64,000 nt of DNA from contig CAVSJA010000002.1 in NCBI GenBank assembly GCA_963728145.1, forward strand, positions 558,001 to 622,000, in the 5' to 3' direction. Source of the stretch: CAVSJA01 sp963728145. GTDB taxonomy: Bacteria; Bacteroidota; Bacteroidia; Chitinophagales; Chitinophagaceae. Below the pieces are notes generated by a model. It saw nothing but the letters and a program-made list of their open reading frames with translations, did no database searches and was not told where the DNA came from. Positions 26,762-34,633 of this stretch are shown here, in pieces. Made by a program: the position numbers and the translations under genes. How positions within the stretch are numbered: the stretch's first letter is position 1; each line of letters begins with the position of its first letter.

Positions 26762-28349
26762 ATGGTAGAAATTAAACCAGATGAAATATCAGCGATACTG
26801 CGCCAGCAGTTAAGCAATTTCAATGCATCGGCTGACCTGGAAGAAGTAGGTACTGTATTGCAGGTGGGTGATGGTATTGCCCGTGTTTACGGACTTAACA
26901 ATGTTAGCGCTGGTGAACTGGTTGAATTTGAAAATGGTGTTCGTGCGATTGCACTGAACCTCGAAGAAGATAATGTGGGTGTGGTATTGATGGGAGATAG
27001 CGGCAGCAGTTAAAGAAGGTGCTAAAGTTCGCCGTACCGGAAAGATCGCTTCTATTAAAGTAGGTGAAGGAATGCTTGGCCGCGTGGTAAATACATTGGG
27101 TGAACCAATTGATGGTAAAGGTCCAATGACAGGCGAATTGTATGAAATGCCACTGGAGCGTAAAGCTCCGGGTGTTATTTTCCGTGAACCGGTAAAAGAA
27201 CCTTTGCAAACAGGTATCAAAGCGATCGATGCGATGATCCCAATCGGTCGTGGTCAGCGTGAGTTGATCATTGGTGACCGTCAGACCGGTAAAACTGCTA
27301 TTGCTGTTGATACCATTATCAATCAGAAAGAATTTTATGAAGCAGGTAAACCTGTTTATCTGTATATATGTTGCGATCGGTCAGAAAGCATCTACCATTG
27401 CAGGTGTAATGAAAACACTGGAAGATAATGGTGCAATGGCATTACACAATCATTGTTGCTGCTTCTGCATCTGATCCTGCTCCGTTGCAGTTCTATGCTC
27501 CATTTGCCGGTGCTGCCATCGGTGAATTTTTCCGTGATACCGGTCGTCCTGCATTGATCATTTATGATGATCTTTCAAAACAGGCTGTTGCTTACCGTGA
27601 AGTATCATTGTTATTACGTCGTCCTCCGGGACGTGAAGCTTATCCTGGTGATGTATTCTATCTGCACAGCCGTTTACTGGAACGTGCTGCAAAGGTCATC
27701 ACTGATGATGATGTTGCAAGAGATATGAATGATCTTCCTGAATCTATCAAGCACCTGGTAAAAGGTGGTGGTTCATTAACTGCACTGCCAATTATTGAAA
27801 CACAGGCTGGTGACGTATCTGCTTATATTCCTACAAACGTGATCTCTATTACTGATGGACAGATCTTCCTTGAAGTCAACCTGTTCAATGCAGGTATTCG
27901 TCCTGCGATCAACGTAGGTATTTCGGTTAGCCGTGTGGGTGGTAATGCGCAGATCAAATCAATGAAGAAAGTTGCCGGTACATTGAAACTTGACCAGGCT
28001 CTTTATCGTGAGATGGAAGCCTTCTCTAAATTTGGTGGTGACCTTGATGCTGCAACCAAAACTGTACTTGATAAAGGTGCACGTAACGTGGAAATCCTTG
28101 AAGCAGGCGTCAATATCACACCTTTCCCTGTTGAAAAACAGGTTGCAATCATTTATCTTGGGAACACAGGGCTTGCTGAGGGAAGTGCCGGTAAGGAAAG
28201 TAAAGGAATTTGAAGATCATTTCCTCATGGAAATGGAAAATAAATATCCTGATGTAATGGCTGAATTCAAAAAAGGCAACTTACCTGAAGATGGATTGAA
28301 GAAAATGACTGATTTAGCAAAAGGATTAATTCCTTCCTATAAGGCATAG
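26762..28349 (+). CDS. atpA: ATP synthase subunit alpha (four single-base insertions)
   Basis: The non-catalytic head subunit, 527 residues after correction, normal for the family. Visible parts: beta-barrel start EVGTVLQVGDGIARVYGL, P-loop GDRQTGKTAI, then the C-terminal helical domain ending GLIPSYKA. The frame shifts four times, each explained by one surplus base: near 26998-27000 (GATAGCGGC), 27358-27361 (TATCTGTAT), 27441-27444 (GCATTACAC) and 28159-28163 (CTTGGGAAC). The protein pieces fit end to end without loss. It is very likely one functional gene with sequence errors, since loss of alpha would disable the enzyme. atpG does not follow. Confidence 0.9.
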
Positions 28350-28372
28350 CCGATATTTTATTAATGTAAATT

Positions 28373-28403
28373 AAACCGCTTACTTCTGTAGGCGGTTTTT
28401 TTT
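28373..28403 (+). terminator. Rho-independent terminator after atpA
   Basis: Stem AAACCGC (28373-28379) / GCGGTTT (28392-28398), 12-nt loop, T-run to 28403. It ends the ATP synthase transcript directly after atpA, confirming that no further atp gene is co-transcribed here. Confidence 0.85.
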
Positions 28404-28604
28404 GTTTTTCATAAATGTTGGTTTTCAAATGCTTAATAGTTTCCTTGTAGGGTTTTTTTACGATTCGTATTTTTCCTATTGCAACTTCAGAAAACTGAAG
28501 CAATCTTTGTTTTATCAATCAGTTCTCACCAATATGCCTAGCTAAGAACAACCAGTTTCACTTATCCAATCTTACTAAGAAACACTGATTACATCCAATA
28601 GTCT

Positions 28605-28643
28605 TGTGGGCCGCGTACCGAATCTGTCCCTTAAAAAGAAATT
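28605..28643 (+). promoter_or_regulatory. Shared 5' leader motif, copy 1
   Basis: The leader TGTGGGCC...GTACCG...TCCCTTAAAAAG lies directly before the first T9SS paralogue. Near-identical blocks precede 31265 (TGTGGGCC...GTACCGTCCCTAAAAAA) and, in part, 30271 (GTTCCTTAAAAAG). It is probably the conserved untranslated leader or promoter-proximal part of this gene family. Confidence 0.45.
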
Positions 28644-30104
28644 ATGAAGACTTTGTACCCATTGCCTACAGCAATCACAGTATTGCCCATTTTTGACAAG
28701 CACGCCAGGTTTTTACTGGCAACTCTTCTGTTGCTTGTTCTTTTCCTCAATACAAAGGCTCAAATAATTCCAGAAGTAATTTTTAAGAATCCTGTTTTGA
28801 TCAACGGAACTGCCGGTCAAAATGGTGCAAAATATCGTTTTGCGAATGCAGCACAGGGATTAGATGTAATCATTGAGATCAAAAACAGATCAAATAATAA
28901 TGTAGTAGTTAGAAGTATTGACCTTACCAGTATGGGTTGGGATAAAGCTTTTCAACCAGAACTGGGTGTTGATGGAACAGTGGCTGCCAATCAAAACTGG
29001 TGGGTTGAATTTGAGGCAACTTTTGTAAGCGCAGGCACTAACAATAAAAAGAAAATTGCTGGCTTCGATATAACTGCCCTTGATTTGGATGGTGATAATC
29101 GTACTCTCCAGGAATTTGTGCAGATGGACAAATCAAAAGATGTAAAATTAGCAAATATTACCAGCCTTCTTCCTGGCACTTTGATTGGATTGGACCTGTG
29201 TAAGAAATGTGATCATGAAAGTGCTGTTATCGCCTGTACTAATTGTTTGGGACTTGGTGTAGGTCTTGATCAAAAAAAATGTAACACCTGTAACGGGACC
29301 GGAAAACTCTATGCAGTATGTGGCCATGATTGGGATGGGAAGAAAAACCATAGAATAAAAGGCCCTGTTACTAACTATTTGAATATTGACACAGCGGGAA
29401 CTGCTGTTATGGCAACATATAATTTTGGCGAAGAGGATCAGATCAGGTTTAAGCTTGGTGGAGAAACGGGTGCAAGTTCAACTACTGCAGGAGTGCGAAT
29501 GAATTCACTCTGGTTCCGTGCATTCAACCTGACTGCATCGACCATGCCAGTGAACCTGAAGAATTTCACCGCAAAGTTGGATAAACAAAACGTAATCCTT
29601 AACTGGAGTACAACACAAGAAAAAGATTTCAATCACTTTTTGCTGGAGCGTAGTTTGGATGGTAAAGAGTTCAAGCAAACTGCATTGATCTTTGCCGATG
29701 ACAATGGTCAGTTACAAAAAGAATATGGTCATAAAGATGCTTTGAATACTATCACAAAAGGTATTGTTTACTATCGTTTGAAAATGGTCGATATAGATGG
29801 AAAGTTCAAATACTCTTCAACTCGAGTGATTCGTCTGAGTGAGCAGAATGAACAATCAACGATTTTCACTTATCCTAATCCTACCAGCAATGATTTGAGG
29901 ATCACGATCCCAACTTCATGGCAGGATCGGAAGGTAACATTTGATCTGTACAATGTAAACGGACAAACTGTAAAACGTATCGTGAACAATAAAGCAGGAC
30001 AGACTGAAAACCTTAGTGTAGCTGATATCGCAGACGGCCTGTACACCGTGAAAGTGACAATGGGGAATGAAACAGCTATTCAAAGAATTGTAAAAACTAA
30101 ATAA
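28644..30104 (+). CDS. T9SS-secreted protein with a DnaJ-like cysteine insertion
   Basis: A 486-residue secreted protein: signal peptide (~1-39), an unnamed N-terminal beta domain shared with the products at 31265 and 32938, a fibronectin-like segment (~310-400; VILNWSTTQEKDFNHFLLER) and a type A sorting domain (last ~75 residues, YPNPTSND... to IVKTK). Between ~185 and 235 it carries CKKC (186-189), CTNCLGLG (198-205), CNTCNGTG (213-220) and Cys226-Gly-His: two exact CxxCxGxG repeats as in the DnaJ zinc domain. The paralogues have only a short GKQFNGPV or GKKFNGPV link at this point. Function is unknown; zinc binding is likely if the cysteines stay reduced. Confidence 0.75.
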   Translation: MKTLYPLPTAITVLPIFDKHARFLLATLLLLVLFLNTKAQIIPEVIFKNPVLINGTAGQNGAKYRFANAAQGLDVIIEIKNRSNNNVVVRSIDLTSMGWDKAFQPELGVDGTVAANQNWWVEFEATFVSAGTNNKKKIAGFDITALDLDGDNRTLQEFVQMDKSKDVKLANITSLLPGTLIGLDLCKKCDHESAVIACTNCLGLGVGLDQKKCNTCNGTGKLYAVCGHDWDGKKNHRIKGPVTNYLNIDTAGTAVMATYNFGEEDQIRFKLGGETGASSTTAGVRMNSLWFRAFNLTASTMPVNLKNFTAKLDKQNVILNWSTTQEKDFNHFLLERSLDGKEFKQTALIFADDNGQLQKEYGHKDALNTITKGIVYYRLKMVDIDGKFKYSSTRVIRLSEQNEQSTIFTYPNPTSNDLRITIPTSWQDRKVTFDLYNVNGQTVKRIVNNKAGQTENLSVADIADGLYTVKVTMGNETAIQRIVKTK

Positions 30105-30270
30105 AGCGAGTTCAAATAAAATACGACTGCGTTAAAACGATCGTCGTAACCCCTAAATCCAAATCGCCGAACAACCTGTCACGTTAAGAAATCCAATCCT
30201 GTTAAGAACTTAAAAGAAGAATCCGATCACTGAAAGCCAGAGTTTCTGATTCGTTCCTTAAAAAGTAATT

Positions 30271-30993
30271 ATGAAAACGCACCTGAAAAAAGATTTAAAG
30301 AGTGGATTTGTTCAATCAGTTAAAGCAAGAATCATGTTGGGATCCGTCCTGATGGTGACTCTTTACTCAGGTGCTTTTGCACAACAATCAACATTTCCAG
30401 AGTATACATCCCAGGCTCCCGTTGAATTTAACCTGCCATTGGTATTGACACAATTCAATGTTACGATCACCCAGGGCAAAGTAAAACTTAACTGGATTAC
30501 GGGCAAGGAAAAGCAATTGAGTCATTTTGTGATTGAACGTAGTACAAACGGAATTGACTTTGTAGAGATAGCGGAAGTGAAGGCAAAAGGTAATAGCAAT
30601 GTAAAGATTAACTACCATTTTACAGATCACACTACCGGAGTAGTAAGGGGAGTTGTTTGTTACAGGCTAAAGCTGGTGGATTTGGAAATGAGATACCAAC
30701 GTACTGCAGTAGAAGTAGTGCGATTGGGAGAAGCAAAGGATGTTGTCAACATTATGGCATATCCTAATCCGGTAACGACCGAATTGCGTGTAACGCTTCC
30801 CGAAAACTGGCAAGAAAAACAAGTGGTGTTTGATCTCTATAACCTGAATGGTCAAATTGTAAAGCATATGGTGAATTCCAATGCTGGGCAAACGGAAGTA
30901 ATCAATGTAGCGGATATTTCAGCAGGATTGTATGTAATGAAAGTAAGCAGTGCAACTGAAACGTCTGTACAAAGAATAGTAAAGAAGCCGTAG
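30271..30993 (+). CDS. Mini T9SS protein: signal peptide, fibronectin-like segment, sorting domain
   Basis: A 240-residue secreted protein. After the signal peptide (ends SGAFAQQ) it goes at once into QAPVEFNLPLVLTQFNVTI, which matches the join before the fibronectin-like part of the 31265 product; the N-terminal domain of that family is absent. The rest is the shared KVKLNWITGKEKQLSHFVIE segment and a full type A sorting domain (YPNPVTTE... IVKKP). It looks like an internal-deletion derivative of a tandem paralogue, but signal and sorting domain remain intact, so it should be exported and surface-attached. What it does without the N-terminal domain is unclear. Confidence 0.65.
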   Translation: MKTHLKKDLKSGFVQSVKARIMLGSVLMVTLYSGAFAQQSTFPEYTSQAPVEFNLPLVLTQFNVTITQGKVKLNWITGKEKQLSHFVIERSTNGIDFVEIAEVKAKGNSNVKINYHFTDHTTGVVRGVVCYRLKLVDLEMRYQRTAVEVVRLGEAKDVVNIMAYPNPVTTELRVTLPENWQEKQVVFDLYNLNGQIVKHMVNSNAGQTEVINVADISAGLYVMKVSSATETSVQRIVKKP

Positions 30994-31016
30994 AAAATAG
31001 TTTGAAGTTCTTATAA

Positions 31017-31077
31017 GAGTTTTTTTAAAGGGTACGATCAACAATGCCGACCCGTTTCTACGGGTTGGCTATTTTCT
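31017..31077 (+). terminator. Conserved 3' element, copy 1 (structured terminator)
   Basis: T-run, then AAAGGGTACGATCAACAA, then a 9-bp stem GCCGACCCG (31046-31054) / CGGGTTGGC (31061-31069) with loop TTTCTA, then TATTTT. Two other copies follow at 32605 and 34268 with compensatory base changes in the stem. Confidence 0.8.
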
Positions 31078-31154
31078 GGATGCTGTGAATGCTTCCAGGT
31101 ACCCAATTAAAATCTCAAGTTTTAAATCCTCTAAACAAAAAAACCTCTCCGATC

Positions 31155-31168
31155 CCGATAGCTATCGG
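31155..31168. repeat. Small extragenic palindrome CCGATAGCTATCGG
   Basis: A perfect 14-nt palindrome in the gap before the 31265 gene, flanked by further GAT/ATCGG half-copies. Palindromes of this type are, from memory, frequent between genes in Bacteroidota. No function is inferred. Confidence 0.5.
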
Positions 31169-31264
31169 ACAATCGGAACTAAGAAGATCCAGTCTTAAGA
31201 AATAACATACTGTAATTCCGATTTTCCTGTGGGCCAAAAATGTACCGTCCCTAAAAAAGAAAAA

Positions 31265-32593
31265 ATGAAAACGTACATCTACCCACAATCAGCAAAACTG
31301 TTCCTACATCGTAGCATGCTTAGGATTATTTTGGTATTCGTTATTTTGATTGGTTCACTACTGTCTTCTGCACAGGAACTTTCTTTCAAAGACCCGGAGC
31401 TCGTATCTGGAACCGATAAACAGGATGGAGCCATCTATCGCTTCCGTAATGTGATTACAAGCGGAGGTCCCAATGTGGACGCATTGGTTACAATCAATGG
31501 CCGCTCGTCCAACCAGGTTAAACTCCTGGACATCGACAAGAAAACCTCGGGACATAACAAAGCATTTCAGCCCCAGATTACTTATGGAGATAATAATTCA
31601 CCTGCAGGTATAACCGACTGGTGGATGGAATTCGAGATCTCCTTTATAAATAGCAATAACTCAGCCACTGCTAAAGTTGATTCTTTCCGTATCACCGCTA
31701 TTGATTTAGATGGTAACGGCGATAAAATCAATGAGTGGGTGTCTTTCTACGACAATAAATCTTACACTTTTGAAAACAACACATTGTTACAGGCGATCAA
31801 TCTTCTTGATTTGCTGGGTGGCTTAATTGGAAAGCAATTCAATGGACCTGTTTCAAACTTTCTTGATATTGACACCAGCGCGACCAATGTAATGGTTACC
31901 AATTTGTATCAAAATAAGAGTTCATTTCGGGTTCGCACAGGGGCCCACAGCACCGGAGCAAATAGTGCAGCGGACAGAATGTATTCCTTCTGGTTCAAAT
32001 CTTTCAACTACCAGGCTCCGGCAACATTTCATCTTCCTCTCGTGCTTAATCAGTTCAACGCAACATTGAATAATAAAAAGGTAAGTCTGAACTGGGTAAC
32101 GGGAATGGAAAAAGAGCTGAGCCATTTTGTTATTGAGCGCAGCACAAATGGTGTGGATTATATGGAAGCCGGAAGAGTATCAGCAAAAGGTTCAAGCAAT
32201 GTAAAGATTGACTATAGCTTCCAGGATATTTTGAATTCGGGTGCAAAGGGAATGATCTTTTATCGCCTTAGAATGGTTGACATCGACAATAGGTTTCAAT
32301 ACTCCTCTGTTCGTGCAATCAGGGTAGCTGAAATGAAGGATGAGGTAAAGATCCTTGCCTATCCAAACCCGGTAACTACTGAATTGAGAATAACCCTGCC
32401 ACAGGATTGGCAGGACCAGAAAGTGAGTTACGGACTTTATAACGTGAATGGTCAATTGGTAAAAAAGGTTGTGAACAACAAGTCTGGTCAAACCGAGATC
32501 ATGAATGTTTCAGATATCGCTGCCGGTTTGTATATCATGAAAGTGAGCAACGGAGATGAATCAGCAGTGCAAAGAATAGTAAAAACGAAGTAA
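31265..32593 (+). CDS. T9SS-secreted tandem paralogue 2
   Basis: A 442-residue protein. The start at 31265 (MKTYIYPQ) is preferred to the ATG at 31229 because the shared leader motif lies in front of it and the signal peptide (ending LLSSAQ) is then of normal length. Domains: N-terminal beta domain (ELSFKDPELVSGTDKQDGA... to RVRTGAHSTGANSAADRMYS), fibronectin-like segment (KVSLNWVTGMEKELSHFVIE) and type A sorting domain (YPNPVTTE... IVKTK). The N-terminal domain contains acidic calcium-like stretches (DLDGNGDKINEW). It is a surface or released protein of unknown function in a run of relatives. Confidence 0.75.
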   Translation: MKTYIYPQSAKLFLHRSMLRIILVFVILIGSLLSSAQELSFKDPELVSGTDKQDGAIYRFRNVITSGGPNVDALVTINGRSSNQVKLLDIDKKTSGHNKAFQPQITYGDNNSPAGITDWWMEFEISFINSNNSATAKVDSFRITAIDLDGNGDKINEWVSFYDNKSYTFENNTLLQAINLLDLLGGLIGKQFNGPVSNFLDIDTSATNVMVTNLYQNKSSFRVRTGAHSTGANSAADRMYSFWFKSFNYQAPATFHLPLVLNQFNATLNNKKVSLNWVTGMEKELSHFVIERSTNGVDYMEAGRVSAKGSSNVKIDYSFQDILNSGAKGMIFYRLRMVDIDNRFQYSSVRAIRVAEMKDEVKILAYPNPVTTELRITLPQDWQDQKVSYGLYNVNGQLVKKVVNNKSGQTEIMNVSDIAAGLYIMKVSNGDESAVQRIVKTK

Positions 32594-32604
32594 AGATATT
32601 CAAG

Positions 32605-32663
32605 AGTTTTTTTAAAGGGTACGATCAACAACGCCGGCCCGTTTCTACGGGCTGGCCATTTTT
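32605..32663 (+). terminator. Conserved 3' element, copy 2 (structured terminator)
   Basis: The same leader AAAGGGTACGATCAACAA after a T-run; stem GCCGGCCCG (32633-32641) / CGGGCTGGC (32648-32656), loop TTTCTA, then CATTTTT. Compared with copy 1 the fifth pair is G-C instead of A-U. Confidence 0.8.
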
Positions 32664-32679
32664 GAAAGTACGGTGAAAG

Positions 32680-32785
32680 TGAATGGGGAATGGTGAATGG
32701 TCAATAGGTAACGGGTACTTGTCAACCCTGTTAACCAGTCAACGAGTTAACCAGTTAACTAATTAACCAGTCAACCTATCCCCCC
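32680..32785. repeat. Low-complexity words, type GTTAACCAGTCAACC
   Basis: A short G-rich left part (GAATGGGGAATGGTGAATGG, 32690s) precedes a right part (about 32718-32780) made of CAACC/TTAACCAG words. Only one arm is well developed. It fills the gap between tandem paralogues 2 and 3. Confidence 0.5.
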
Positions 32786-32937
32786 GCATCCATCCCCCTG
32801 AAGCCAACATAATCCTCCATCCTTCTATTGCATTAAGATTTTCTTTATAAACCCTAAGTCCAATTCCGGATTGTAAACAGAATATTCCAATAGTCCTGGT
32901 GTAAACTTTATTCTTAAACTGTAAACCACAAAAAAAG

Positions 32938-34266
32938 ATGAAAAAGTTTTACCCCGGACAAGTAAACGAATCGTTTGCTTATTACAGTAGAGTAATAATT
33001 CTCTCTGTTGCGCTGATGACGGCAGCATTTGTGACGGCCAGTTCGCAAGGCCTGGTATTTCAAAATCCGGCATTGATTTCCGGAACAGCAGGACAGGATG
33101 GCGCGGTGTATCGCTTTCCTTCAGTAACCACTAATGTAGATGCATTGGTCAGGATCAATGGGCGCTCCTCTTCATTAGTAAAAATGGTGACCATCGATGT
33201 TACCGATATGGGTTTTGGAAAGGCTTTTCAGCCTCAGGTTACCTGCAATGATGGAACGACACCCAATGGGAACTATGATTGGTGGATGGAATTCGGGATC
33301 ACTTTTGTGAAATCGAATACAGAAAACCCGGTTAATGTCTCAAGTTTTGACATTACTGCAGTTGATATCGATGGAAATGGAGACGAGCTCAACGAATGGG
33401 TATCATTTTATCACCTTAGTTCACACACATTCGAAGCCAATACCCAACTTACTTACACGCCTGTAATGGAATTAGTGAATGATGTAATGACCCTGGTCGG
33501 TAAGAAGTTTAATGGACCTGTAACAAATTATGTCGATATCGATACGGCAGCTACCAGAGTGATGACATCAGTAAAATACGTGAATCGTAATGATTTACGG
33601 ATCCGCACTGGTGGACATAGCACAGGCAGAACCGGCGCTGCAGACCGCATGTATTCATTCTGGTTCAAATCGTTTGGTTATTCAAGCCCGGTACAAGTCG
33701 GATTGCCTGTTACGCTTAAAAGTTTTAATGCGCGCCTGGAGAATAAGAAGCCAGTGTTGAATTGGGTTTCTGCCGTTGAGAAAAATGTAAGTCATTATAC
33801 TGTTCAACGCAGTACAGATGGCAAGGAATACAATGACATCACCCTGGTATTTGCCAATGGAAATACGAACATGGAAAGCAGTTATACAATCACCGACAAT
33901 GCAATTAGTTCGTCAGCAAAAGGAACTGTTTATTATCGGTTGAAAATGGTAGATATCGATGGAAAGTTCAAGTATTCGGAAACGAGGCTGCTTCGTTTAG
34001 GCGAATGGGATAGGAATGTTAGTATCATGATGTATCCGAACCCAGTCCAAAATGAGATAAGGGTTACTGTGCCTGCAAAATGGCAAAATACTCGCGTCGA
34101 TTATCAGATTTATACTTTGAATGGGCAGGTAATCAAGCAGTTCATGAGAACAAATGCGAATCAAACTGAAGTGTTGAATATTAATCAGTTACCGGAAGGG
34201 GCTTATATGCTTAAAGTAACTGCGGAGAAAGAAACTGCAACTCAAATGTTTATAAGAAAGAAATAA
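32938..34266 (+). CDS. T9SS-secreted tandem paralogue 3
   Basis: A 442-residue protein with signal peptide (~1-36, ends TASSQG), the shared N-terminal beta domain (LVFQNPALISGTAGQDGAVY... RIRTGGHSTGRTGAADRMYS), the fibronectin-like segment (KPVLNWVSAVEKNVSHYTVQ) and a type A sorting domain (YPNPVQNE... MFIRKK). Its leader (ACCACAAAAAAAG) lacks the motif shared by the earlier family members. It closes the tandem run that begins at 28644. Function is unknown. Confidence 0.75.
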   Translation: MKKFYPGQVNESFAYYSRVIILSVALMTAAFVTASSQGLVFQNPALISGTAGQDGAVYRFPSVTTNVDALVRINGRSSSLVKMVTIDVTDMGFGKAFQPQVTCNDGTTPNGNYDWWMEFGITFVKSNTENPVNVSSFDITAVDIDGNGDELNEWVSFYHLSSHTFEANTQLTYTPVMELVNDVMTLVGKKFNGPVTNYVDIDTAATRVMTSVKYVNRNDLRIRTGGHSTGRTGAADRMYSFWFKSFGYSSPVQVGLPVTLKSFNARLENKKPVLNWVSAVEKNVSHYTVQRSTDGKEYNDITLVFANGNTNMESSYTITDNAISSSAKGTVYYRLKMVDIDGKFKYSETRLLRLGEWDRNVSIMMYPNPVQNEIRVTVPAKWQNTRVDYQIYTLNGQVIKQFMRTNANQTEVLNINQLPEGAYMLKVTAEKETATQMFIRKK

Positions 34267-34267
34267 A

Positions 34268-34329
34268 GATTTTTTTTAAAGGGTACGATCAACAACGCCG
34301 GTCTGTTTCTACAGACTGGCTTTTTTTTG
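34268..34329 (+). terminator. Conserved 3' element, copy 3 (structured terminator)
   Basis: T-run, AAAGGGTACGATCAACAA, stem GCCGGTCTG (34297-34305) / CAGACTGGC (34312-34320), loop TTTCTA, then eight T. Relative to copy 2, C-G pairs at stem positions 6 and 8 have become U-A, so pairing is kept. The rest of the gap to 34633 is AT-rich with no other supported feature. Confidence 0.85.
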
Positions 34330-34633
34330 TGCGGTTGCTGTCGCAACAGCGTTGGTCAAACAGTTAACAGCTAGATGTTTTTCTTTATATTATTATCAAT
34401 GGGTTGCGTCTAAGGCGATAGTTTTTTGTTAAACTTATCAACATTCTTCGGGTCAAAATTGCATGCGTACCCTGATAAAAACTGATGTACAGTTTATTAT
34501 AAACTGCTTCTTTTACGACGATTCCTTGCTTCGGGAATTACTGTTCCTTTTAACAAGAAAAATGTCAATATTTAGGCAGGGTATTTCTATAATCCGAGTA
34601 ATCCAATTTGTTCATTTTAAATGTGTCCGTCCT

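Noticed and set aside
26762..28349. atpA as a pseudogene
   Set aside because: All four frame breaks are single surplus bases, the protein pieces are fully conserved and join without loss, and the gene is essential; sequence error is more likely than decay.
34463..34633. 57-residue extension of the GEVED protein
   Set aside because: It places a signal peptide deep inside the chain and reads as AT-rich non-coding sequence.
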